Part shown: positions 14,481 through 21,873 of the stretch, one piece after another | How the letters are laid out: every line of letters starts with the position of its first letter | How positions within the stretch are numbered: the stretch's first letter is position 1 | Source: Planococcus halocryophilus | GTDB taxonomy: Bacteria > Bacillota > Bacilli > Bacillales_A > Planococcaceae | Length of the DNA: 64,000 nucleotides | NCBI RefSeq assembly: GCF_001687585.2 | Contig: NZ_CP016537.2 | Coordinates: 1,956,001-2,020,000 of the forward strand | Direction of reading: 5' to 3' | The notes under the pieces: generated by a model | Seen by the model: the letters and a program-made list of their open reading frames with translations, nothing else | Database searches by the model: none | Told to the model about the DNA's origin: nothing | Made by a program: the position numbers and the translations under genes

Positions 14481-14530
14481 TTTTATAAAAAATCAGTATT
14501 TCCTTTGTTCTGAATGTAACTTAATTGCTA
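14480..14530. repeat. 51-bp direct repeat of the window start
   Basis: Identical to bases 1-51. It covers the T-rich end of the terminator, TCAGTATTTCCTTTGTTC and the left half of palindrome A. It implies that another copy of the D-A cassette end lies just left of the window. Confidence 0.8.
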
Positions 14531-14543
14531 TTAAGTTACATTC
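14512..14543. repeat. Family-1 dif-like palindrome, class A (copy 3)
   Basis: Centre TTGCTA, right inner arm TTAAG. Confidence 0.75.
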
Positions 14544-14638
14544 AAAAAGTATTTTAAGCAGTCTTCTTTTTGGATAAATAAGAAACCATCTGCTTTCAGA
14601 CTTCGTCTAATCTTACGTATGAAAAAAGGAGAAGTTGC

Positions 14639-15199
14639 ATGAAGAAAAGGAAGATTTACCTCATTATTTTAATTTTTACTTCTCTCTATTTCATGATTAG
14701 GCTTCTAATGAAAATCGCTTTAATCGAGAAAAGTTATACATTTGTCTACAATGCACATAATTTAGAGCTGTTGCTGCCCTATACCGATGTAACATTAACT
14801 GTCCTATTCTTTCTCAGCCTCTATGTCTATTTCAAAGAAGTCCTTGCTATGAAGTATATTTCGATTGCTCTTATGATATTTTTTATTCCTTTTTCAATTG
14901 TTGTTTCGTTTTTATCTGTAGTCTTAAAAGATGAACAAAGTCGGCACCCTTTAAGTCTCTATGATCAAAATGAAAAGCATTTACTTATTGTTAATCATGT
15001 GAAGGGACTGCATCCCGATGTGGGAGATCCGAGAGAAGTTTATTTGTATAAGAAATTAACACCTCATGTGTACAAAAAAATCGGCCAGACAACCATAGCT
15101 ATTGAATCGTATGATTTTAAAGACCTTTCGAATCTGAAAATTAACGAGAAAGTAATTTCAGTGGATGTAAATGGAAAAACAATCTATCTAGAAAACTAG
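14639..15199 (+). CDS. Three-span membrane protein with C-terminal domain, cassette A-B (copy 3)
   Basis: 186 residues. Hydrophobic helices at about 6-24, 49-67 and 73-98, then a hydrophilic domain of about 85 residues (VLKDEQSRHPLSLYDQNEKH...) that is probably extracytoplasmic. Not recognised. AAAGGAGAAG precedes the ATG. It is the only A-B gene on the plus strand. Unknown role, perhaps envelope sensing. Confidence 0.65.
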   Translation: MKKRKIYLIILIFTSLYFMIRLLMKIALIEKSYTFVYNAHNLELLLPYTDVTLTVLFFLSLYVYFKEVLAMKYISIALMIFFIPFSIVVSFLSVVLKDEQSRHPLSLYDQNEKHLLIVNHVKGLHPDVGDPREVYLYKKLTPHVYKKIGQTTIAIESYDFKDLSNLKINEKVISVDVNGKTIYLEN

Positions 15200-15250
15200 C
15201 AAATCCACTTTCTCTTAGTACTCTTCAAAGTTCAGTAGAATGAAGTTTTT

Positions 15251-15282
15251 GAATGTAACTTAATTCACATTAAGTTACATTC
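15251..15282. repeat. Family-1 dif-like palindrome, class B (copy 3)
   Basis: Centre TTCACA, arms perfectly complementary over 13 bp. Confidence 0.75.
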
Positions 15283-15330
15283 AAACAAAGCGTCTTATGC
15301 ATTCGCGAAAACTTGAAATTGTTATTTAAA

Positions 15331-16014
15331 CTATTCTTCTGCTTTGTATCCCAGTACCTTACCTGCGATATTTTCTATTGGAAAGGGACCCGAGATTGTT
15401 GTTCTGAACCAGTCATCTCCGATTACATAAACATGGTCTGCAGGTACAGTCACCTCTTTTACATTCCTATTCTCAAAGTCATTTATATTGCTCTCCACAT
15501 TTTCTTTTGACTGAAGGAGGCTATAATTTTCTTCTTGCAACATGCTCTTGAGTTCTTCCAGGTCCAATCCTACCCGATGAGCTCTTCCGTAGAACGTATC
15601 AAGCTGTTTTTCGTTGATATAGATTTGACCACTTTCGATTTTTACTTTTTCTCCAGGTAATGCGATAATTCGCGTCAAATTAAATTCGTCATCAGGCGTC
15701 TCTTTATAAGCGATGACATCTCCTCTAGCAACCTCATTTTCTTCGTAGTAACTTGTATCAATCACGACTTCTTTTGCATAGTACTCGTAATTTCCACGAT
15801 CCATCGCATCATATCGATAATCATAAACTGCCATGTCAGACGTTAGATTCCCCACCGTATCGATAACAGGTTCCGTGTTAGGGTCCGTGATGGTTTCTAC
15901 TTCTGCAACTTCACTTTTTGGTTGGTTAATAGGTTCTGTAGCTTCATCGGAACAGCCAGCTACAAGCAAGAGCAATGAAAGGGACGCCGTAAGTGATCGT
16001 TTCATTTTCCTCAA
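15331..16014 (-). CDS. Signal-peptidase-I-like lipoprotein, probably inactive
   Basis: 227 residues. Lipoprotein signal LLLLVAGC (lipobox Cys at about residue 22), then an S26-type fold: RGDVIAYKE, LTRIIALPGEKVKI, GQIYINEKQ and VYVIGDDW...GPFPIENIAGKVLG. In active type I signal peptidases the stretch LTRIIALPGE reads VKRIIGLPGD with the catalytic Lys; here it is Thr, and no SMxPT serine motif is seen. It is therefore probably a non-catalytic homologue. Start at TTG (16014), eight bases after AAGGAG. Sole gene of cassette B-C (copy 3). Confidence 0.75.
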   Translation of the reverse strand: MRKMKRSLTASLSLLLLVAGCSDEATEPINQPKSEVAEVETITDPNTEPVIDTVGNLTSDMAVYDYRYDAMDRGNYEYYAKEVVIDTSYYEENEVARGDVIAYKETPDDEFNLTRIIALPGEKVKIESGQIYINEKQLDTFYGRAHRVGLDLEELKSMLQEENYSLLQSKENVESNINDFENRNVKEVTVPADHVYVIGDDWFRTTISGPFPIENIAGKVLGYKAEE

Positions 16015-16037
16015 TGGACTCACTCCTTTTTTGTTTT

Positions 16038-16069
16038 GAATGTAACTTAACTGCACATAAGTTACATTC
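16038..16069. repeat. Family-1 dif-like palindrome, class C (copy 3)
   Basis: Centre CTGCAC. The last copy; none occurs in the remaining 48 kb. Confidence 0.75.
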
Positions 16070-16229
16070 AAAACCTAGTCTTTGCAAAAAAAATTCCACT
16101 TGGATTTTGCCTGGGCTTTTTTTCGTTTCATGCAGATTACTATGCAGCTGGACAGGGAAATTTTAAATTAGAGGTATTTTTTATTGTTCATCATATAGGT
16201 GGAATTCAGTTAATAAAGTATAGAACTCG

Positions 16230-16655
16230 TTATTTCAATAAGAATTCTTCTTCTACTTTTCTAAAATCAGTCCATAATTCCTGATCGTTAACAATGTATA
16301 TCTCCTTATTCAATCGTATTAACATCAAATCCAGGGCATCCTTAAGTTGGTCAATAAGGTACTTTTTAATATCTATGGAATTGACACCTTCCCATCTAGA
16401 GCGAGGCATCCCTATATGAATTTCAATATACCGATGTTTTTTACTTAATCGTAACCTTTGAAGTCCTTCAAACTCCCAATACCATAAGTCTCCATCCACA
16501 AATATAGCTGGAGCTATTTCATCCACCTCGGTGCAATATACTTTATTACAATGTTTATCAAGCAACAGACTAATTTGAGTAATAAATTGACCGACAGCTT
16601 TGTCAGCTTTTGGGTCTCCAAGCTGTGCACCAAAAGTAATATATTGTGACTTCAT
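16230..16655 (-). CDS. Hypothetical protein, possibly immunity-like
   Basis: 141 residues, soluble, beta-rich middle (AIFVDGDLWYWEFEGLQRLRLSKKHRYIEIHIG read in two strands around WYWEFEG) and a helical C-terminus. Size and style resemble small immunity proteins, but no family is assigned. Start set at the ATG at 16655, which has AAGTGGG upstream; an earlier ATG at 16682 lacks a ribosome-binding site. Last gene of the accessory block. Confidence 0.6.
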   Translation of the reverse strand: MKSQYITFGAQLGDPKADKAVGQFITQISLLLDKHCNKVYCTEVDEIAPAIFVDGDLWYWEFEGLQRLRLSKKHRYIEIHIGMPRSRWEGVNSIDIKKYLIDQLKDALDLMLIRLNKEIYIVNDQELWTDFRKVEEEFLLK

Positions 16656-16761
16656 TAAAAATACCCACTTCCATTCTTTCATGAAAACACTAAATTTATT
16701 CTTTATCTCAAGTATATTAATACAAACTAGAGTTAGCTAGCTAATTTTGGAAATAAAAAGC

Positions 16762-16787
16762 GTTCGCAAAAGTACACTTTTACGAAC
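16762..16787. repeat. GTTCG palindrome (copy c), best preserved
   Basis: 26 bp, nearly perfect palindrome GTTCGCAAAAGT... with its complement ...ACTTTTACGAAC. Sits at the right edge of the accessory block. Confidence 0.65.
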
Positions 16788-16819
16788 ACTCTAAAATCAA
16801 CTCAAAACTACAAAAAAAC

Positions 16820-16850
16820 GTTCGTAAAGGTGCCTGCACACTTTACGAAC
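16820..16850. repeat. GTTCG palindrome (copy d)
   Basis: GTTCGTAAAG and CTTTACGAAC separated by 11 bases. A half copy (TTTACGAACG) follows at 16871-16881. Could act as a hairpin terminator or a protein-binding site. Confidence 0.55.
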
Positions 16851-16894
16851 GTTCAAAGGATACTAAGGACATTTACGAACGCATTTCGCTTTGG

Positions 16895-17104
16895 TTAATT
16901 TTTGCGCTCTTTCATTTCCGCTACTGTTTTGTCGTATTTATCAAAATCGAATTCAACACTATTTGGTTTGTAGAAAAAGAGGATTGACTCTTTTTCGCCT
17001 TGGCTTAGCAAATAAGTAACGACGGCTTTAGGGCTGGTCATGTTAATGCCCGCTTGGTTTGCGTCTGCAAGTTTTGTCAGGATGTTTTCTGGTGTCTTAC
17101 TCAA
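16895..17104 (-). CDS. Small hypothetical protein downstream of SDR gene
   Basis: 69 residues starting with TTG (17104), eight bases after AAAAGGAG; reads LSKTPENILTKLADANQAG and later ILFFYKPNSVEFDFDKYD. Soluble, unknown. It begins 5 bases after the stop of the short-chain reductase and is probably co-transcribed with it and the amidohydrolase. Confidence 0.6.
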   Translation of the reverse strand: MSKTPENILTKLADANQAGINMTSPKAVVTYLLSQGEKESILFFYKPNSVEFDFDKYDKTVAEMKERKN

Positions 17105-17109
17105 TGCAA

Positions 17110-17847
17110 TCACTCCTTTTCTGTTGATAAGTTACGAATGTCTAAAATGGTTGGCAATTCATTAAAGTCTGTTCTTTCGTTCATTTCGATTAACAATCGT
17201 GCGGTTTCTTCTGGACTGCTGAGTAATCCGCTTTCTTTGTAGTCCAAGAACTTTTCAATGAGCGGGAAATCTGTGGCATCGCTTTGGCGAATTTTTTCTT
17301 GCATACCCGTATCGATAATTCCTGGTGCTACAGAGACGACTTTAACGTCTTCGTTTTCTGCATCGATGCACGAGCTGAAATGATCGAGTCCTGCTTTTCC
17401 TGCACAGTAGGCACTCCATCCCTCGTATGCCTTGCGCCCCGCTCCTGACGATATATTGATAATTCTTTTTTCAGCTGGGCTATTTTTTAATTGATTGATA
17501 AATGCGCCGCAAAGTAACATGGGTGCCGTCAAATTCAGTACGATGCTTTGGCTAACTTCTGCTGAATCGTTTGTATGAGCCAGTCCAATTGGATCGATGG
17601 TGCCTGCATTATTGACCAACACTACTTGTTCTATATCTGTTGGTAGTTGACCTAACGCTTGCTCCATTGTTTTTTCAATAGCCTCGAGCTGAGTTAAATC
17701 AACTGAAAGAAAATGTTCACCTGGCCAATTTTCTGGTTGAGTGCGCGCAAGTCCAATCACCAGGTGACCTTTTTCGATAAGTTGTTTGCTCCATTCGTAA
17801 CCGATCCCTTTAGATGCACCTGTTATAATGTAAGCTTCTTTTGTCAT
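17110..17847 (-). CDS. Short-chain reductase, YueD-like (sepiapterin/benzil reductase type)
   Basis: 245 residues. NADP-binding TGASKGIG at about residues 9-16, NNAG at about 79-82, catalytic YCAGK (Tyr-x3-Lys) at about 146-150 with Ser in NISSGAG. Atypical SDR with the layout of B. subtilis YueD, which reduces benzil-type diketones; the natural substrate is unknown. Starts 2 bases after the amidohydrolase stop, same operon. Confidence 0.8.
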   Translation of the reverse strand: MTKEAYIITGASKGIGYEWSKQLIEKGHLVIGLARTQPENWPGEHFLSVDLTQLEAIEKTMEQALGQLPTDIEQVVLVNNAGTIDPIGLAHTNDSAEVSQSIVLNLTAPMLLCGAFINQLKNSPAEKRIINISSGAGRKAYEGWSAYCAGKAGLDHFSSCIDAENEDVKVVSVAPGIIDTGMQEKIRQSDATDFPLIEKFLDYKESGLLSSPEETARLLIEMNERTDFNELPTILDIRNLSTEKE

Positions 17848-17849
17848 CT

Positions 17850-19424
17850 TTATTGCCCACCTTTTTGGTACATAATTTCGCCTGCGACGACCGTCATTAC
17901 GGGCTCAGCTTCTAAAATTTGTTCTTCAGGCCCTGCAAATAAATCGCGATCAAAGATGGTAAAGTCCGCATCGAAACCTTGACGGATGACTCCACGCTCG
18001 TTTTCTTTGCCAATTGCTGCGGCACTTCCACTTGTATACAATTGAATCGCTTCAAAGCGCGTTAGTTTTTCTTCAGGCAAGTATCCTTCATGTGTTTCAT
18101 AAGGTTTTCTTCGTGTAACAGCTGCATAAATCCCTAAACGAGGGTCTGCTTCTTCTATCGGCGCATCTGACCCACCTGCACAAATCAGCCCATGATTTAA
18201 AAGTTTCTTCCATACATATGACCATTCCAAACGATTTTCGCCGAGACGTTCCACGACCCAAGGAAAATCAGACGTAACAAAGCTTGGCTGAAGATCTAAT
18301 GCGACGTCTATTTGTTGCATGCGTGCGACTAAATCTTCTCGTACGACCATTGTGTGAATAAGACGATCGCGTTTTCCTTGAGGCACCGGATGCGCTTCAA
18401 TGGCATCTAGCGCCATTTCTAAACCAAGATCACCAATCACATGAATCGCTACTGCTTCGCTGTGTTTACGAGCAATTGATACAAGACGTTTTAGTTCTTC
18501 GTCTGATTGAATAGCAACTCCAATAGTAGAGGGATCATCGTTATACGGTTTGCTTAAAAGCGCAGTACGTCCACCGATTGATCCATCTGCGAAAATTTTC
18601 ATCGGACCCGGGTCGATAAATGGTTCTGCGTAAGAAGCGTTTTCCATCATTTCTTCAAAAGCAATATGGGCTCTAAGTAAATGTGCACGGAACTTTACTT
18701 TGTCTCCGATGACATTTTTAAATGCATCGAGTGGTCGTGAGTAGTGACCATAATAGCCCATGTCTTCTGTGTGAGCACCCGTTAAACCAAGTGATAGTAA
18801 ATGATCCACTGATTTTTGCAGAGCACGTGTTAAATAATCTACGCTTACTTCAGGAACTTGATTGGCCACTAAATCTTGGGCTGCGTCTAACAAATAACCG
18901 GTCGGTTCCCCGTCCGCATCACGTACGATTAAACCACCTTCAGGATCTGGACTATCTTTAGTAATACCTGCTAATGCTAATGCGCTAGAGTTTGCTAAAA
19001 TCGCATGACGGCAAACCCGTTTTAACAACATTGGTGACGTGCTTATTTCATCAAGTTCGTTGCGGTGGAAAATTTTACGGTCTGCAAAATTATTTTCATT
19101 CCAGCCTTCACCAATAAACCAATCGTCTTTTTTCAGATCTTTTGTGGATTCAATTAATTGTTCGCGCATTTCTTCTGAGCTTTCAATGATAGATAGGTCA
19201 ACACGCATTAATTTTTCGCCATGGCCAATCATGTGCATATGACTATCGACCAATCCTGGATACATCGTTGCTCCTTGCAAATCGATTTCTTTATCAGCAA
19301 ATTGTTTCAAATCTTTGTATGTCCCAATTTTTTCTATATGATCATCCGACACTAAAACCGCTTCTGCAGTCGCACCTTCTGCTTCCATTGTATAAATTGT
19401 TCCCCCATGCCATAACACTTTCAT
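17850..19424 (-). CDS. YtcJ-type amidohydrolase (amidohydrolase_3)
   Basis: 524 residues. Metal-binding HSHMH at about residues 61-65 (the HxH of the amidohydrolase superfamily), later HVIGD, and GSDAPIEEADPRLGIYAAVTR carrying the catalytic Asp. C-terminal composite beta-sandwich DADFTIFDRD. The family includes N-substituted formamide deformylases; here the amide substrate is unknown. Cytoplasmic. First gene of a three-gene operon with the reductase and the small protein. Confidence 0.85.
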   Translation of the reverse strand: MKVLWHGGTIYTMEAEGATAEAVLVSDDHIEKIGTYKDLKQFADKEIDLQGATMYPGLVDSHMHMIGHGEKLMRVDLSIIESSEEMREQLIESTKDLKKDDWFIGEGWNENNFADRKIFHRNELDEISTSPMLLKRVCRHAILANSSALALAGITKDSPDPEGGLIVRDADGEPTGYLLDAAQDLVANQVPEVSVDYLTRALQKSVDHLLSLGLTGAHTEDMGYYGHYSRPLDAFKNVIGDKVKFRAHLLRAHIAFEEMMENASYAEPFIDPGPMKIFADGSIGGRTALLSKPYNDDPSTIGVAIQSDEELKRLVSIARKHSEAVAIHVIGDLGLEMALDAIEAHPVPQGKRDRLIHTMVVREDLVARMQQIDVALDLQPSFVTSDFPWVVERLGENRLEWSYVWKKLLNHGLICAGGSDAPIEEADPRLGIYAAVTRRKPYETHEGYLPEEKLTRFEAIQLYTSGSAAAIGKENERGVIRQGFDADFTIFDRDLFAGPEEQILEAEPVMTVVAGEIMYQKGGQ

Positions 19425-19571
19425 CTAACCACTCCTTTTCTCTCTTCTCATCATAAGTTTAATCGCTCTTGCATTCAATACGTTTAGATTGAATTTTCAA
19501 TGATTCATCCCTAAAGCAAAAGCACTTTCATTTATGTTATACTATTTTTACTTATAGAAAGCAGAGGTGAA

Positions 19572-19588
19572 CCCTCCTAGTCGGAGGG
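19572..19588 (+). promoter_or_regulatory. Ribosome-binding-site hairpin
   Basis: CCCTCC (19572-19577) pairs perfectly with GGAGGG (19583-19588) across a TAGTC loop. GGAGGG is the ribosome-binding site of the next gene, so initiation would be blocked unless the stem opens. Confidence 0.5.
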
Positions 19589-19593
19589 ACGAA

Positions 19594-20904
19594 TTGGACA
19601 GTATACTCATTCTCAATTTGTTTATGGTCGCGCTTTTAATCGGGCTGACCGCTTTATTTGTTGGATCGGAGTTTTCAATTATTCGTGTCAGAATGTCCCG
19701 TATTGATCAACTCGTTTCAGAAGGGCATAAAAATGCCAACTTGACGAAGAAAATCATTAGCAATTTGGATTATTATTTATCTGCTTGCCAATTAGGGATT
19801 ACCGTAACAGCGCTTGGCCTTGGTTGGCTAGGTGAGTCAACTGTAGAACGGCTCTTGTATCCGGTTTTTGATAACTTTGGAATCGAAGGACCGACTGCAT
19901 CGATTTTTTCTTTTTTTATCGCATTTAGTATGATTACCTTTTTACATGTAGTGATTGGCGAATTGGCACCTAAAACGCTAGCTATTCAATATGCAGAGAA
20001 AATGGCCTTTATCTTTGCTGGCCCTCTTCATTTTTTCGGGGTGATTTTCGCGCCGTTTATCTATTTGATGAATGGCTCAGCCAGATTGCTGTTACGCGCT
20101 TTTGGTATCGAACCTGCAGCTTATGAGCAAGCTCACTCAGAAGAAGAATTGAAAATCATCATGACAAAAAGCTATCATAGCGGAGAAATCAATCAAACGG
20201 AATTATCGTATATGCAGAACATTTTTTCTTTCGATGAACGATTGGCAAAAGATATCATGTTGCCACGAACACAAATGGAGACCATTTCACTTGAGATGAG
20301 CCATGACGATTTAATGGAGATTGTTCGTGACCATCAATACACACGTTACCCTGTTACTGAAAAAGGGGACAAGGATGACATTCTCGGGTTTATCAACGTT
20401 AAAGAAATGCTGACCAATTACACGTACCAACAAGATTTAAATGACAGCATTGTCGTTCATGATATTCCATTTGTTCATGACATGGCACCAATACAAGATG
20501 TCTTGTTGAAAATGCAAAAAGAGCATGTTCATATGGCCATTGTTGTTGATGAATACGGTGGAACGGCTGGTGTCATTACAATGGAAGACATTTTAGAAGA
20601 AATTGTCGGAGAGATTCGAGACGAGTTTGATGAAGACGAACGCGACGAGATTAAAGCCGTTGATATCAATAATTATTTATTGAATGGACGGGTGCTTTTA
20701 TCCGATTTGGAAGATCGTTTTGCCATCGAGTTTGATGATAGCGAAGACGTTGATACGATTGGTGGTTGGATTCAATTAAAAAATACGGATATCGGTGAAG
20801 GTGAATCGGTCGAATTGCCGCACCATACGATTACTGTACGTGAGATGGAAAACCATCAAATTATTCGAGTGTTGTTGTCACGTCATACAGATCTTAAAAC
20901 CTAA
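19594..20904 (+). CDS. CNNM/CorC-type membrane protein (DUF21, CBS, CorC_HlyC)
   Basis: 436 residues from TTG at 19594, five bases after GGAGGG. DUF21 membrane domain with three to four helices in the first 190 residues (LFVGSEFSIIRVRMSRIDQL start), two CBS domains (MLPRTQME..., VVDEYGGTAGVITMEDILEE) and a C-terminal CorC_HlyC domain. The family includes Mg2+ transport/efflux proteins (CNNM, CorC, MpfA); old annotations call it haemolysin. Faces the opposite way to its neighbours and ends at a shared terminator. Confidence 0.85.
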   Translation: MDSILILNLFMVALLIGLTALFVGSEFSIIRVRMSRIDQLVSEGHKNANLTKKIISNLDYYLSACQLGITVTALGLGWLGESTVERLLYPVFDNFGIEGPTASIFSFFIAFSMITFLHVVIGELAPKTLAIQYAEKMAFIFAGPLHFFGVIFAPFIYLMNGSARLLLRAFGIEPAAYEQAHSEEELKIIMTKSYHSGEINQTELSYMQNIFSFDERLAKDIMLPRTQMETISLEMSHDDLMEIVRDHQYTRYPVTEKGDKDDILGFINVKEMLTNYTYQQDLNDSIVVHDIPFVHDMAPIQDVLLKMQKEHVHMAIVVDEYGGTAGVITMEDILEEIVGEIRDEFDEDERDEIKAVDINNYLLNGRVLLSDLEDRFAIEFDDSEDVDTIGGWIQLKNTDIGEGESVELPHHTITVREMENHQIIRVLLSRHTDLKT

Positions 20905-20905
20905 A

Positions 20906-20944
20906 AAAATTCCAACAGCAATTTCTGCTGTTGGAATTTTTTAT
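20906..20944. terminator. Bidirectional terminator
   Basis: AATTCCAACAGCA and TGCTGTTGGAATT around ATTTC, with A-run before and T-run after. Serves the convergent genes at 19594-20904 and 20941-21870. Confidence 0.85.
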
Positions 20945-21870
20945 TTTTCTTCTAATAATGATTTTTCATATTGGAATTTCTTCATCAGCATTTCACCTGA
21001 ATAGCCTTCTTCGATCAATTTTGCTAGAATCGCTTTTGTTTGATCGTCTGCTGCTTCAGGATGTTCACCTCGGTCATATTCCACAACATTTTCAGCGTCT
21101 GTAATCCAATCTGAAAAACTTCCCATATAAAGTTTTAACTGATCATAGCCTTTTTCAGCCATAATGGCATAAAGTGCTGCTGCTGTAACCCCACTGCCGC
21201 AATAAACAACAGTAGGTTCGTGTTTTTGAACTACAGTACTAATATCTTTACTAAACTGGAATTCCCCTTTTGACACAAACTGTGCCCAGTCTAAATTACG
21301 TGCTCCTGGAATGCGTCCAGCAACTGGGTCAATCGGTTCTTCAAGCCCTGCGAAACGTGCTGCTGAACGTGCATCAACTAGTACACCTAGTTCATCCCCG
21401 CTAATGACATTCTTAACATATGCTTGGTCAGCAAAGATATCATGAACAAAGTTTGGTGTAACAGTAGATGCTTGTATCGCTGGAATGTCTCTAGAAACCG
21501 CAACACCGCGCTGTTTTAATGCATCAAATCCTTGTTGACTGATGTGAACATTTTCGAATCCTGCGTATTTCAATAACCACCAAGCGCGTGCAGCATAAGG
21601 CGAACCGCCTTGGTCATAAAGTACAATAGAATCCTCCAAGCTTAAACCACTTGATCTAACCAATTGCGTTAGTTGTTCGTCAGAAGGCATTGGATGCCGC
21701 CCCGTGCGGGCAGCCATATCCGACATATCTTTTTCTAGATCCCAAAAAACAGCTCCTGCCACATGCTCTTCTTCGTACATTTTCTTACCAACAGTAGAAT
21801 CTTTCAAATCGAACCGTGCATCAATCCATTTATGATTTTCGGTATCCGTTGTTTCGATAAATACTGACAT
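20941..21870 (-). CDS. Two-domain sulfurtransferase (rhodanese)
   Basis: 309 residues. N-terminal inactive rhodanese domain (WIDARFDL...), C-terminal catalytic domain with VYCGSGVTA, whose Cys (about residue 225) carries the persulfide. Thiosulfate or 3-mercaptopyruvate sulfurtransferase. About 35 extra C-terminal residues (AILAKLIEEGYSGEMLMKKF...) resemble a SHOCT-type short helix pair. Starts 3 bases after the DynA stop, so it is the downstream partner in that operon. Confidence 0.85.
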   Translation of the reverse strand: MSVFIETTDTENHKWIDARFDLKDSTVGKKMYEEEHVAGAVFWDLEKDMSDMAARTGRHPMPSDEQLTQLVRSSGLSLEDSIVLYDQGGSPYAARAWWLLKYAGFENVHISQQGFDALKQRGVAVSRDIPAIQASTVTPNFVHDIFADQAYVKNVISGDELGVLVDARSAARFAGLEEPIDPVAGRIPGARNLDWAQFVSKGEFQFSKDISTVVQKHEPTVVYCGSGVTAAALYAIMAEKGYDQLKLYMGSFSDWITDAENVVEYDRGEHPEAADDQTKAILAKLIEEGYSGEMLMKKFQYEKSLLEEK

Positions 21871-21873
21871 CGT

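Noticed and set aside
33..16069. The regularly repeated palindromes as a CRISPR array
   Set aside because: Spacing is hundreds to thousands of bases, the intervals hold genes, the repeats are perfect palindromes and no cas gene is present.
33..16069. The cassette array as an integron with attC sites
   Set aside because: The arms lack the RYYYAAC/GTTRRRY attC core sequences, centres are 6 bases long and no integrase gene lies in the window. The 11-6-11 layout fits Xer sites better.
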